A DNA stretch of 64,000 nt from Taeniopygia guttata (Eukaryota > Chordata > Aves > Passeriformes > Estrildidae): contig NC_133030.1 in the NCBI RefSeq assembly GCF_048771995.1, forward strand, positions 62,383,501-62,447,500, given 5' to 3'. The notes under the pieces are model-generated. The model worked only from the letters and a program-made list of their open reading frames with translations, was not told where the DNA came from and ran no database searches. Numbering within the stretch: position 1 is the stretch's first letter; each line of letters begins with the position of its first letter. Position numbers and translations under genes: made by a program. Positions 44,801 through 64,000 of this stretch are shown piece by piece.

Positions 44801-47800
44801 TCATTTGCCATTTTTTAATAAGAAAGGAGACAAACTAAATGAGGTACTGAAAGAATATTCAAGGAAAATATTTGAGTATCACTGAAACCTGTCACATCTA
44901 TCACTGTGAAACACAGTACTTAAGAGCCTCAGAATTAGCTACAAACAGGAATGAAGTGAAAGGTTGTGCCTTCAGTTTCAGTCAAGCTTTATGTTCTCGG
45001 ACAGTTCTATTAAAAAGATTTGGGTTATTATACAAATAGAATTATTTCAGTTGGAAGGAACCTACAACAATCATTTAGTGCAACTACCTGACAGTGCAGG
45101 CTCAATTATATATTTTTTTTTTTTCCCAGGTAGAAATCCCAGTGCAAGTCTATAAAATACACAAAATTAAACCAAATCCTTTAATTCCCTGAAGGTGTGA
45201 GCATGGCACTGCCACGAGCAGAACTCAAGGAATGTTTGGACAGTGCTGCTATCCCAAAAGTGGCTGAGGGCTGGAGAAAGAGGCAGGAGTAAGGGTGAGG
45301 TGACACTGCCACCCTTGCACAGCTGTCCCATCCCATGGCCACCACACTCAGGAAACAATGCAGGGATGGAAGCAGATTTACAGGGAATTCTGTGTGTTTG
45401 TCCAGAGCACTCAGACAATGGGAAGGCCCCGCCAGAGACATTTTTGCTATTGAAAATACAAAGGAATACAAAAGCAGGAAGGTGGAGAAGAGGAATAATA
45501 GCAGGTGGGAATGACAGAGCACATGGAGGAAGGAAGGAAGGACAACAGGGAAAGAAAAGTTATTTTAGCAGAGAGAAACACAAGCCACAGAAAAGGATAA
45601 AAGGCAAAACTAAAGGGAAAGTAGAAATGGAAAGGAGAAACAAAAAATTCCTTTTTGTCCCATTTTCTAGCATTGCTCCTAAAGGCACCTCATTGAATAC
45701 CAGCAGCACTGATAAAAACTTTCATCATATATTTTTTTTTTCAATATAACTGGAAATAAAGCAGTGGATGAAAATCCTTCAGGATTCTCCTTGCAGGAAG
45801 CACAAAGCCAAGTGCCTGGAGTGCCACACTCACACAGATGATCAGAATTGTTTCTAATGCTGCAGGAATGGCCTTTTTCATGGCCCTCCTTTTTTTAATT
45901 CATGAGTTGGGCTATACTGAGACACTCCTCATTTACCTAAAACAACCCAAACATGCCTTAATTCCCCAAATTCTGCAAACTGCTCCACTGTGCCTGTGAG
46001 GATCCCACCAGGCCTCCCCTGGATGGGAGGCACAGATTAATCAGGACTGAGAGACTGCTCCATGTCAGCTGCCACAGAGCACTTTCCTGATTTATGCAAA
46101 GCAGTCTGATAGTATCCCACAGAGTTGTGATCAAAATCTGTCACCTGATTTACATCTCCCAGCACAACACAGCTTTTGTTCTCCATTTTTGGGGCTCTAT
46201 TATGTGGGCAGGTAAAATAATTCTAATGATACCGGCTTCCTACTTATTTTAAAGAGTCTGCAGAGGAGGGGAAAAGCTGTGTTTTAAGGGGTTTATTTGT
46301 GTTGCCTATCAAAAGTGAGAGTAAAAAAAGTTTAATAGATTTGTTCCACCTTTAGATGGGCTGCATCACTTCATAGTTAAAAAAAGCAGTCAGAAATACA
46401 TTAGCATTTCAGACTAAATATAGCTGTCAAAAATGTAAATTTTTTTTTTTTTAGAAAAACTCCATGTGCTAAAAAGAACTCGGCTTTTATGCATAATAAA
46501 AAGGCAAATATGTCTGCTTAGTCAATAGGCTGCTAATTTAATTATAAAACCCATGGAGAGTCCTACAAAAATTCTAAGTACATCATGAATACTTGGTTTG
46601 CTCAGGCTGATTGCAAGCAAATATGTTTTAACAAAGAAATAAACTGGTAATTGTTGCTGTGTTCTCATTATATGCATCCTAGTCTTTTTTGTTTTGTTTA
46701 AAATTTAATGGGAAAATAATTTCTATTACATTCCTTCAATTATTGCAGTCCTTACTGACCTTCTTTCCAGAAGTACTAAGATGTGTCAGTACTAATAAGC
46801 CAACATGTACTAATTGTTATTAACCTGACACTTTTTAATGGGTTTTTAGCCATATTTTTTCCTCCCAGTATAAACATGTAACACAGAACTTCTCAAATTA
46901 AAGAAAGTTTGAGACCTGACCTTGGAAAATGTGCTGATTCTAGGAAAAAAAAAAATCTAAGCTTAGAAATGCTTCCACATCACATATAATCACTATTACT
47001 CATAAAACTGAGATGTTCACCATCACCAGACTGTAAAAGAACACTCAGTTCACAGACATTCTCAGAAAAGCTTTGCCAGAATGATGAGTTCCAGGTTTTC
47101 TAGCATTTCCCAAGCTCCCAAAAGCATCAACACCCAAGAGGTTTAAAAATCCAGCAATCCCAAACGCCAGACTATGGATTAGGGACAGGGCAAACAACAT
47201 CCAGGCTGGAAAAGTGACCTATTTATCATCATCCCTGCAGCCTGCCCCAGTCAATCCAGGCTGCTCTCTCTCCTCAGCACTTCTCTATGTGCCAGGAAGG
47301 AATGGATGCTGTGCAGCCAGCCAGTGATTTGGCTTTATTTTAAATTATTATTATTATTATGATTAAAGCTGTGACTTGGTTACAAGTGTCAGCTCGGAGA
47401 AGGGAGCTGGGGGTGGCACTTGGATGGAGTTAAAGAAGCGACAAAGCTGCACTTTTGAGCAGCAGGAAGTCAGCCAGGGATTCCCCAAGTTCTCCCTCCT
47501 CCCCTTCCCAGTATCTTGAAATCAAATGTGCCAAGCCAGCATTAAACCAGCCATCACCAACTTCCCAAAATATTAGGGATTACTGTCCATTAAAGAGCCT
47601 CCTCGCTGCAATGCACAAGAGAGCATCTTCTGCTTTCCAGGAAAACCTACATTTTGTGGGCAGAATGATTTTCGTTTCCTCAGTTTGCTTTCCCAAAGCA
47701 CTGCCTCAAGTCTCCTACACCTTCCTTTTAACAAGTTACCTCCACAAGAACTTCGACACTCACCACTGGCTTTCACTTTCTTGTTTCCCTCACATATTCC

Positions 47801-49380
47801 AGCTATTTATTATCTTGCATCCAGAGCTCGGAATTTGTTGATATCATCTTGTATTTAGATCAAGTTAGAAATGCAGCATATTGAAAATAAATTCTTACTG
47901 TTTTTAGAACCAGTTCTTGAAAATCCTCACTATGTGAAGTTCTAATACACTACAAATTATATTATTTACAGACAGCCCATGAAAAAAGACAAAAGTAAAA
48001 GCTAGTCTAAAAGACACTGTATTGCAATCTCAGTTTTCATCAGTTAAAAGTTGTTAGACTGGCAATCAGCTCTGGTTTCGTTTTTATTTTAACCCTACAT
48101 TCCTCTTTAGCCATTTTAGATGAAAAGCCAGCCAGGCTAATTTAGTTAACAAAACTGTGGATAACAGGATTGGTTTCTCCAGAAAGAAAAGATATTTAAA
48201 AACAAACAAATTATAAACCTCACAGCATGGAAGATGATTTGTGTTGAGATACTAAGTGATTATAACTTTGTGAGAACAACTAAATAGCTTGTAACACCTC
48301 CAGAGCTCTGAAGTGATGGGGAGTATTAAATCCTGACAACAAAAACAGAACAAAAAGAGTCACTCCCATATTTCAGGTAATTTACCGCCATAACAGCATT
48401 GAGCAACGCTGTTCAAACAGAAATAAATGCTGATGTTTAGAAATACATGACAATCTACAGACATCTGAAGAGCTCAGACACTCTTAGTTTCCTTCATTCA
48501 GGCTGTGACATTTCGCATTAAATATTTGAGGCCACCAAAGGGGACGGAGGGGTGAGGAGGAACACTCGGGGACGTTTGTAACACACAAAAACAAATCACC
48601 AGCGTCCAGGGTCAGCGGCGGGGAGTTCAGCCAAGTTCAGAAATCAGACACCGGCTCTGTGACACCGCACAGCTCACCCTGAGCACACGCTGCCACCTGT
48701 CCCGGGCCGCAGAGAAACCCTGGCTCTCAACACCGTGAAAACACCGTGAAAACATCAAAACACATCCCCGCTGGCTCCGGGAGGAGCGGGGAGCTCGGAG
48801 GGGACACGCTCCATACCGGGGCTCCTCACACCGGACACGGCCGGGCCTTCCCAAGGCAGGGGAGCAGCCAGGCTGTGACACACCGAGCGCGGAAAGCGGT
48901 GTGAAAAAGCACGGGGGCCGCTGTGGGTGGGCAAAAGCCAAAGGAGATGAAGCGAGGAGGATGAGTTCCCTGAATGTGAGGGTGCCCAGAGAAGCTGTGG
49001 CTGCCCCGTTCCTGGAAGCGCTCAAGGCCGTGTTGGACAGGGCTTGGAGCAGCCCGGGATAGGGGGAGGCTTCAGGCCGGGGGCACCGCGGAGGGAGATG
49101 CCGAAGGGGTCTGCGAGGGCGATGGAGGGAGCAGAGCCCGGCAGCGCCCAGGGAAGGGAAGATGCGCTCGGTGGTCGCAGGGCGGGACGCGGAGCCGCGG
49201 CCTGCGATGGATCCCAGCGGGAATGCCGCGGGAATGCCGCGGGAGGCACCGCGGGGCGGGCAGGGCCGTGAGGGGAAAGCCCCGGCGGGGGCCGCGGGCC
49301 CCGGGAGCGGAGCTCCCGCTCACCTCAGAGTCCTCTTTGGCCTGCGGCAGCGCGGGGAAGGCCGGTTTGGCGAGCTCCAT
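35748..49380 (-). CDS. STYX: STYX, catalytically inactive dual-specificity phosphatase
   Basis: STYX has the dual-specificity phosphatase fold but cannot hydrolyse phosphotyrosine. It is known to bind and retain ERK1/2 in the nucleus and to act on FBXW7. Eleven coding exons (minus strand): 49324-49380, 40717-40749, 39870-39923, 38922-39019, 38439-38499, 37692-37728, 37249-37288, 37113-37163, 36572-36644, 35997-36090, 35748-35821. They total 672 bases, 223 codons plus stop, the human length. The signature loop reads HGNAGISRS instead of HCxxxxxR; the residue replacing the catalytic Cys is Gly120 (codon 37269-37271), so the dead state is conserved. The N-terminus MELAKPAFPALPQAKEDSE differs from the human one; from exon 2 on, identity is high. 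The C-terminus is acidic (HEEDEDLG). Intron 1 is 8.6 kb. Confidence 0.97.
35997..36090 (-). CDS. STYX: STYX exon 10, residues 169-200
   Basis: EYEAIYLAKLTIQMMSPLQL to LSVPPGST, one base of Gly. Acceptor ctttccag, donor gtgaga. Confidence 0.96.
36572..36644 (-). CDS. STYX: STYX exon 9, residues 144-168
   Basis: RDAFTYVQERRFCINPNAGF to VHQLQ, the conserved C-terminal helices of the phosphatase fold. Acceptor tttttaag, donor gtgact. Confidence 0.96.
37113..37163 (-). CDS. STYX: STYX exon 8, residues 127-144
   Basis: SAALVIAYIMETFGVKY plus two bases of Arg. Acceptor tttccag after a T run, donor gtaaga. Confidence 0.96.
37249..37288 (-). CDS. STYX: STYX exon 7, pseudo-active site, residues 114-127
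   Basis: 40 bases: GKVLVHGNAGISR. Gly occupies the place of the nucleophilic Cys (37269-37271). Acceptor ttctcag, donor gtagga. Confidence 0.97.
37692..37728 (-). CDS. STYX: STYX exon 6, residues 102-114
   Basis: 37 bases: TKEFIDGSLQSG and one base of Gly. Acceptor cttttcag, donor gtaaaa. Confidence 0.94.
38439..38499 (-). CDS. STYX: STYX exon 5, residues 81-101
   Basis: YLVLDIADNPVENIIRFFPM, containing the region equivalent to the general-acid loop of active enzymes. Acceptor attgcag, donor gtgagt. Confidence 0.96.
38922..39019 (-). CDS. STYX: STYX exon 4, residues 49-81
   Basis: LPILQKHGITHVICIRQNIE to NFQQLF, then two bases of Arg. Acceptor ctccacag, donor gtgaga. Confidence 0.96.
39056..39225. 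repeat. STYX: AT-rich simple sequence in STYX intron 3
   Basis: aataataataattattaat and tatatattatttatagata blocks; below 5 percent G+C in places. Exon 4 lies directly below it. Confidence 0.85.
39319..39341. repeat. (CAAA)n microsatellite
   Basis: Five tandem acaa units in STYX intron 3. Confidence 0.9.
39870..39923 (-). CDS. STYX: STYX exon 3, residues 31-48
   Basis: EILPGLFLGPYSSAMKSK, the typical start of a dual-specificity phosphatase fold. Acceptor cctcctag, donor gtatga. Confidence 0.95.
40717..40749 (-). CDS. STYX: STYX exon 2, residues 20-30
   Basis: Only 33 bases: DWTYPMRREMQ. Acceptor follows a long T run (ttttttaag); donor gtagga. Confidence 0.94.
45035..45100 (-). mobile_element. 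Old CR1 3' end
   Basis: agaattatttcagttggaagg, then aacctacaacaatcattt and gtgcaactacctgac: an older CR1 subfamily in reverse, more diverged than the other copies. Confidence 0.7.
48965..49085 (+). mobile_element. CR1 LINE 3' end at the edge of the STYX CpG island
   Basis: gtgagggtgcccagagaagc, tgttggacagggcttggagc, cccgggatagggggagg in forward order. It lies about 240 bases downstream of the exon 1 donor, inside intron 1. Confidence 0.85.
49324..49380 (-). CDS. STYX: STYX exon 1, start codon, residues 1-19
   Basis: ATG at 49378-49380 in good context (ggccATGG). Encodes MELAKPAFPALPQAKEDSE and ends on a codon boundary at donor gtgagc. Lies in a CpG island. Confidence 0.9.
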
Positions 49381-49423
49381 GGCCGGGCGCTGTCCGGGCG
49401 GGGCAGGACCCGGGGCAGGGCGG

Positions 49424-49531
49424 CTATTTGGGCAGCGGGGCCGCGGGCTCCGGCTCGGGAGCGGCAGGAGATGGAGGCGGCGGAGGAGGAGGCGGCGGCG
49501 GCGCGCTCAGCCGCTCGCGCCCGGCCGCCAT
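49424..49531 (-). CDS. Upstream open reading frame in STYX leader
   Basis: ATG at 49529-49531 with A at -3 and G at +4 opens a 36-codon frame (MAAGRERLSAPPPPP and onward, Pro-rich). It stops 43 bases before the STYX ATG and is in another frame. It is translated only if STYX transcription begins upstream of 49531, which was not established. Confidence 0.4.
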   Translation of the reverse strand: MAAGRERLSAPPPPPPPPPPSPAAPEPEPAAPLPK

Positions 49532-49610
49532 GCTGCTGCTGCTGCTGCCGCCTCTTCTTCTTCCCTCCTCCTCCTCCTCCTCCTCTTCCCACCTCTTCCT
49601 CCGCCCCCTC
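49530..49610 (-). repeat. STYX: GGA and CAG triplet repeats in STYX leader
   Basis: On the STYX sense strand: gaggaggaggaggaggagg, gaagaagaag, then five CAG units directly before an upstream ATG. Purine-rich and possibly length-variable. Confidence 0.85.
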
Positions 49611-49949
49611 CTCTTCCTCCTCCCGCCCGCCCCCGGGCTCCGCTCCCCCGGCTCCCGCCCCGCTCCGCCCTCAGCGCTCTGCCCTCCCCTCAGTGGCAGT
49701 TCGTTTAATGAACCAGCCCTAAATTCGGGGTAATTCACCCCAAAGTTTCACTAACGGGCGCTTATCGCCTGTTGGCGGTGACCAGGGCTCGGAGCGCCTC
49801 ACGGAGCGGCCATTAACGCTCCCTGTGGCCGTGCCCGGACATTCCCGAGGGCTCCTTCCCCTCACACGCCCGCTTCCATCTTGGCTCCATCGCCCATGGG
49901 AATGATGCTGCTGCTTCACATTTTAGCTGGCAACGCCAACAGGGTCATG

Positions 49950-50083
49950 TCTGCACGGCCAGGGAGGTTTGGAGTCCCCATCCCTGGAGGTGGCCGAGGA
50001 ACGCCACGGTGCTCCGGGCATCAGTCACAGATCGGACTCGGTGATCCCAGAGGTCTTTTCCTACCTAAATGACTCTGGGATCT
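49950..50083 (+). mobile_element. CR1 LINE 3' end upstream of STYX
   Basis: ggtttggagtccccatccc, tggaggtggccgaggaac, cggactcggtgatcccag, aggtcttttcctacc in forward order. Confidence 0.85.
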
Positions 50084-50177
50084 CCAACCGGCTCTTCTTT
50101 GTGTAAATTATGTCCTCAGATACCTCAGTCTTGGGGTAAGAATCTGTTTTTCTGCTTTTTGATGTCCCATACTCAGA

Positions 50178-50486
50178 ACTCCAGGAGAGCTGGAGAGGGA
50201 CTGGGGACAAGGGATGGAAGAACAGGACACAGGGAATGGCTCCCACTGCCAGAGGGCAGGGATGGATGGGGGATTGGGAAGGAATTCTTCCCTGTGAGGG
50301 TGGAGATGCCCTGGCACAAGTGCCCAGAGCAGCTGTGGCTGCCCCTGGATCCCTGGAAGTGTCCAAGGCCAGGCTGGACAGAGCTTGGAACCACCTGGGA
50401 CAGTGGAAGTTGTCCCTGCCCATGGCAAGGAGTGGAATGGGATGGTCCTTAAGCTCCCTTCCAACCCAAACCATTTTATGTTTCTC
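50178..50486 (+). mobile_element. CR1 LINE 3' end
   Basis: ctccaggagagctggagagg, ctcccactgccagagggcag, gcccctggatccctggaagt, cttccaacccaaaccat. Well preserved forward copy. Confidence 0.93.
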
Positions 50487-51349
50487 TGAGATTTCACTTA
50501 AAGCTGCAGTTTTTCGTTCCTTTGCTTTTTGGTGAACCATAACTGTGCACTGGTGTCACAGGAATTTCTGAGGGAAGCTTAGTCAAAGTAGGCAAAGTCA
50601 ATAGGTTGGTTGCTTAAATAAAATTGGAAGTGTCCTTTTGGAAATACTAGCCCCAGAATTTTAGAGTCTCAATTTTTATTTCTAGTGCACCTTTCTGCTG
50701 TTTTTACTTGGAGAAACCTTCAATAATCAATCCCATTTCAGCAACCATTCCCTCAGCCAGAGGCTCAGCTAGCTGTCCATCACTGTTGTGCTGAGAAATG
50801 GACTTTGATTTTATGTTCTCATTGTTCCAGGCACATGAGCTGTACGAGCTGCACTCAAAAGGGTGTTAAAAACTAAACCTGAGATTTGCATCTTTACACT
50901 CCTGGCACAGCCACAACAGGGAGAAAGGTCTGTAACAGCCATATAAGCAGGGAAATATTGTTGCCTGTCCTGTTTTAACTGTTCTACATCTTACACCATC
51001 TGTTTGATCTGTGATGGGAAAGGAAATAAAACTACAGCTGTTAAAATTGCCAGGGAGATGCTGCGTGTTTCCTGGGAAGTCAAGAGCTAATTTAATGTAC
51101 TTGCCTGTCAGCTGAGCAGGCCCAGAGTAATTCAATCAGGACAATTAGAAGTAGCCAGAAGTGCAATTTAGTGCATTGCTGCTCCAGTCCAACATTCAGG
51201 TGAGCTGCACAGTGCAGTGGGTCTGTGTGTACCCTTTGGGTGCTTGGAAAATAAAAGTAAAGCAGATACCCTTAAAACCACCACCACCACCACCTTTTAC
51301 TTCTTGCAATAAGTTAACACTAGCTGAGGTAAATCCTATTTCCAAAATT

Positions 51350-51800
51350 CAGCAGCAAATGAGTGTGCCCAGGTGGGCAAAGAGGCCAAAGGCACCTGGG
51401 GAGAGCTCTGGGCCCCTTGTGGAAAGGACACCGAGGGGCTGGAGCGTGTCCAGGGAAGGGAACAGAGCTGGGAAGGGGCTGGAGAGTTCCTGAGGGAGCT
51501 GGGAAGGGGCTGGAGAGTTCCTGAGGGAGCTGGGAAGGGGCTGGAGAGTTCCTGAGGGAGCTGGGAAGGGGCTGGAGAGTTCCTGAGGGAGCTGGGAAGG
51601 GGCTGAGCCTGGAGCAAAGGAGGCTCAGGGGGGACCTTGTGGCTCTGCACAGCTCCTGACAGGAGGGGACAGCCGGGGGGGTTTGGGCTCTGCCCCAGAG
51701 AACAGGGACAGGACAAGGAGAAATGAGCCCAAATTGCACCAGGGGAGGTTTAGATTGGATATTAGGGAAAATTCCTTCATGGAAAGGATTGTCCAGACCC
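51350..51800 (+). mobile_element. Forward CR1 copy carrying a 31-base VNTR
   Basis: CR1 text gagagctctgggccccttg before the array; agcctggagcaaaggaggc, gggaccttgtggctctgc and tttagattggatattaggg after it. Ends abruptly near 51800, just beyond the PSMC6 3' end. Confidence 0.85.
51465..51603 (+). repeat. 31-base minisatellite in CR1 (five cores)
   Basis: gagctgggaagggg recurs at 51465, 51496, 51527, 51558 and 51589, exactly 31 bases apart, with ctggagagttcctgagg between. Same unit as 61619-62040. Confidence 0.95.
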
Positions 51801-51966
51801 CACCAGTCCCTTCTCTCTCCGAGGGTTAGGCTGCCTCTGTTTGGTATAGGAGAACACCAATGCTTACACCAGAGAAAAGTTGCTCCTCATACTCAGAAGA
51901 CACAAAATTCGCCTCTCTGTGAGAGCTACACACAAAATCCACCAGGATAAACAGATTTAAACAGGT

Positions 51967-51972
51967 TTTATT
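51967..51972 (-). terminator. PSMC6: PSMC6 poly(A) signal AATAAA
   Basis: The only canonical hexamer on the minus strand in the 360 bases after the stop. Short 3' UTR, followed by CR1 sequence. Confidence 0.7.
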
Positions 51973-52328
51973 CATAAACTGTTTGGGGAAAGGAGATTTA
52001 CTGATTTACAAAAAGTCAAGAAATGAACTGACTTTCTTCTGTTTGTGAATCCCTTCAGGCACATTTATAAATTCCCACCATAATTGCTAAGAGAACAACA
52101 CATCTCCACACATTTTTACTGAGCCTGGGCTGTAATGAACATTGCATTTCAGAATTGTACAGAAAACACACTCCTGTAGCCAACTTGCAACTAGCATTCC
52201 CAAAATTACTAGCTACATGCTACACAAACACCGTACAATGATAATCAAGAGGTACATTATTTCTCTCCTTTTTTTTATGCATTAACCCGGTAGGATGTGT
52301 ACAATCAATCACAAATTCTATGGTTAAT
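51973..52328 (-). other. PSMC6: PSMC6 3' untranslated region
   Basis: About 360 AT-rich bases between the stop and the poly(A) signal; no repeat inside. Confidence 0.7.
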
Positions 52329-62880
<10,552 letters not shown>

Positions 62881-62883
62881 GCG

Positions 62884-62914
62884 GAGTCATGAAATGGTTG
62901 GGTGGGAAGGGAGT
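62884..62914 (-). mobile_element. CR1 terminal fragment left of the solo LTR
   Basis: ggagtcatgaaatggttggg and tgggaaggg: the very end of a reverse CR1, repeated again right of the LTR. Confidence 0.65.
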
Positions 62915-63540
62915 TGTTATAAATGAAAATTTGTCCAGCCAAATTAATATGAAAAATAAAATATTGATTTTACAATCAAATTTTATCTAGCCAGCCACAA
63001 GGAAAGAACAGAGCCGAGCCCGGGGTCGGCCCTGGGTGTGCAACAAAGAGGTCAGCCTCAGCAGAGGTTTTCCTCCATGCCCACACGCCTCTATCCTGGT
63101 ATAAGCAGTTTTTATAGGGAAAATTCCGCCTGAGGCCAAGATTTCAGCAATCAGTCTTTTCTTCTATTCAGAGTCCATATGTTAATAAGATTTTCTTTTT
63201 TGGTGATGAGGGAGAACAAATCACTGTCTGGAGTTTGTTGAATCCTTTGATGAAATTTATGGGAAGGCTGTATTCACATGTATTTGCTTCAGGATTTCCA
63301 GATATCCATCTCGGGTCGTTCACGCTAACGCTCAGCACCTGGGGTTTCTGTATTTCCCCAGACATGGCCCATCTCCTGGCCAGTACCTTCTTACTTGTAA
63401 ATCAGTTTCCAATCTACACCCAGTCTCACCTGCGCTTGTGAGGGGGGGAATCCTAATACAAACATGTATACTCTAACAAATATTCAATATCACATATATC
63501 ATATTAGAAATGGCGCAAATTATATCTACTACACATAACA
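62915..63540. mobile_element. Solo LTR of an endogenous retrovirus, 626 bases, with 5-base target duplication
   Basis: Fossil LTR: begins TGTTAT (62915-62920) and ends ATAACA (63535-63540), perfect inverted ends. It is flanked directly by GGAGT on both sides (62910-62914 and 63541-63545). It inserted into CR1-derived sequence. No retroviral gene adjoins it. The 5-base duplication fits ERVL- or ERVK-like elements; the intact ends suggest modest age. Confidence 0.8.
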
Positions 63541-63782
63541 GGAGTCATGGAATGGTTGGGTTGAAAGGGACCATAAAAAAGTCCTAAAACCACCTCCTCC
63601 ATGGCAGGGACACCTTCCACCATCCCAGGTTGCTCCAAACCCCATCCCAGCCTGGCCTTGGGCACTGCCAGGGGTAGCCACAGCTTCTCTGGGCACCCTG
63701 TGCCAGGGCCTCAGCTCCCTCACAGACAACTCCTAATTCCCAATCTCCCATCCATCCCTGCCCTCCAGCAGTGGGAAGCCAA
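63541..63782 (-). mobile_element. CR1 LINE 3' fragment right of the solo LTR
   Basis: ggagtcatggaatggttggg, catggcagggacaccttcc, agccacagcttctctggg, ccagcagtgggaagcc in reverse order. Confidence 0.9.
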
Positions 63783-63842
63783 GAAAAACCTTGGGGTTTT
63801 ATTCCCCTGCCAAGAAAAACCTTGGGGTTTTATTCCCCTGCC
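63781..63842 (+). repeat. Perfect tandem duplication of 31 bases
   Basis: aagaaaaaccttggggtttt plus attcccctgcc occurs twice without a difference, at the distal end of the CR1 fragment. Confidence 0.95.
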
Positions 63843-64000
63843 TATGGCTCTTCAAGGAGCAGCTGCTCCCCCAAATCCTGCTTCACCCTGGAGCTCATCC
63901 CAAAACGCGCACCAGGGCAGGCTGGTGGCATGGAAGTGCTTTTGGTGGCTGCCACCGCCAGGGAGGGATCAAACACCTTCTCCTCATGCTGTGCCTCTGA
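63843..64000. other. Right edge, no gene recognised
   Basis: Single-copy-looking sequence. In mammals ERO1A lies beyond PSMC6 on this side; none of its exons is visible here. Confidence 0.5.

Larger units (their letters stand above)
40750..49323 (-). other. STYX: STYX intron 1
   Basis: 8.6 kb. Strikingly poor in recent CR1 compared with the rest of the window: only one old fragment at 45035-45100. AT-rich stretches at 46200-46900 and 47340-47360 (ATT repeat) and short A/T runs. No exon or RNA gene recognised. An open frame at 47455-47841 (plus) matches nothing known. Confidence 0.7.
49086..49900 (-). promoter_or_regulatory. STYX: STYX CpG-island promoter and leader
   Basis: Very high CpG density from within intron 1 to upstream of exon 1. 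TTCCATCTTGGCTCC at about 49873-49887 is YY1-like. No TATA box. The leader contains triplet repeats at 49530-49610 and an upstream ATG at 49529-49531. Confidence 0.75.

Overview
The window is vertebrate nuclear DNA, almost certainly from a bird and probably a songbird. Four split genes are present with conserved GT-AG introns. Dozens of CR1 LINE 3' ends (the dominant avian retroposon) are scattered through introns and spacers, together with solo endogenous-retrovirus LTRs of a kind I associate with passerines. Every coding exon below was placed by matching translated sequence to protein families known from memory and by checking acceptor, donor and reading phase at each junction. No database was searched.

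Layout. (1) Positions 1-12.8 kb, plus strand: the last eight exons, one of them a 21-base optional microexon, of FERMT2 (kindlin-2), an integrin co-activator. The 5' part of the gene lies left of the window. (2) 12.8-24.9 kb: intergenic DNA with CR1 copies, a pair of LTRs in inverted orientation and a nested CR1 insertion; no gene was recognised. (3) 24.9-32.4 kb, plus strand: complete GNPNAT1 (glucosamine-6-phosphate N-acetyltransferase, hexosamine pathway), with a CpG-island promoter, a non-coding first exon and five coding exons. (4) 32.4-35.7 kb: the convergent ends of GNPNAT1 and STYX, with a large AT-rich tract. (5) 35.7-49.4 kb, minus strand: complete STYX (a catalytically dead dual-specificity phosphatase), 11 coding exons adding to 223 codons. 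(6) 52.3-62.7 kb, minus strand: complete PSMC6 (proteasome ATPase Rpt4), 14 coding exons adding to 403 codons. (7) 62.7-64 kb: CR1 debris split by a solo LTR that has a 5-base target duplication.

The order FERMT2-GNPNAT1-STYX-PSMC6, with FERMT2/GNPNAT1 opposed to STYX/PSMC6, matches the block I remember from human chromosome 14q22, so this is conserved synteny rather than an operon or a functional cluster. The four products act in separate processes: integrin adhesion, UDP-GlcNAc supply, ERK/ubiquitin signalling and protein degradation.

No new enzymatic system was found. The unusual material is structural: a roughly 600-base pentamer array grown inside a CR1 tail in FERMT2, an 11-base homopurine array filling PSMC6 intron 7, the same 31-base repeat inside two separate CR1 copies 10 kb apart, a CR1 inserted into another CR1, a CR1 pair junction shared by two loci, an upstream reading frame in the STYX leader, and the conserved FERMT2 microexon.
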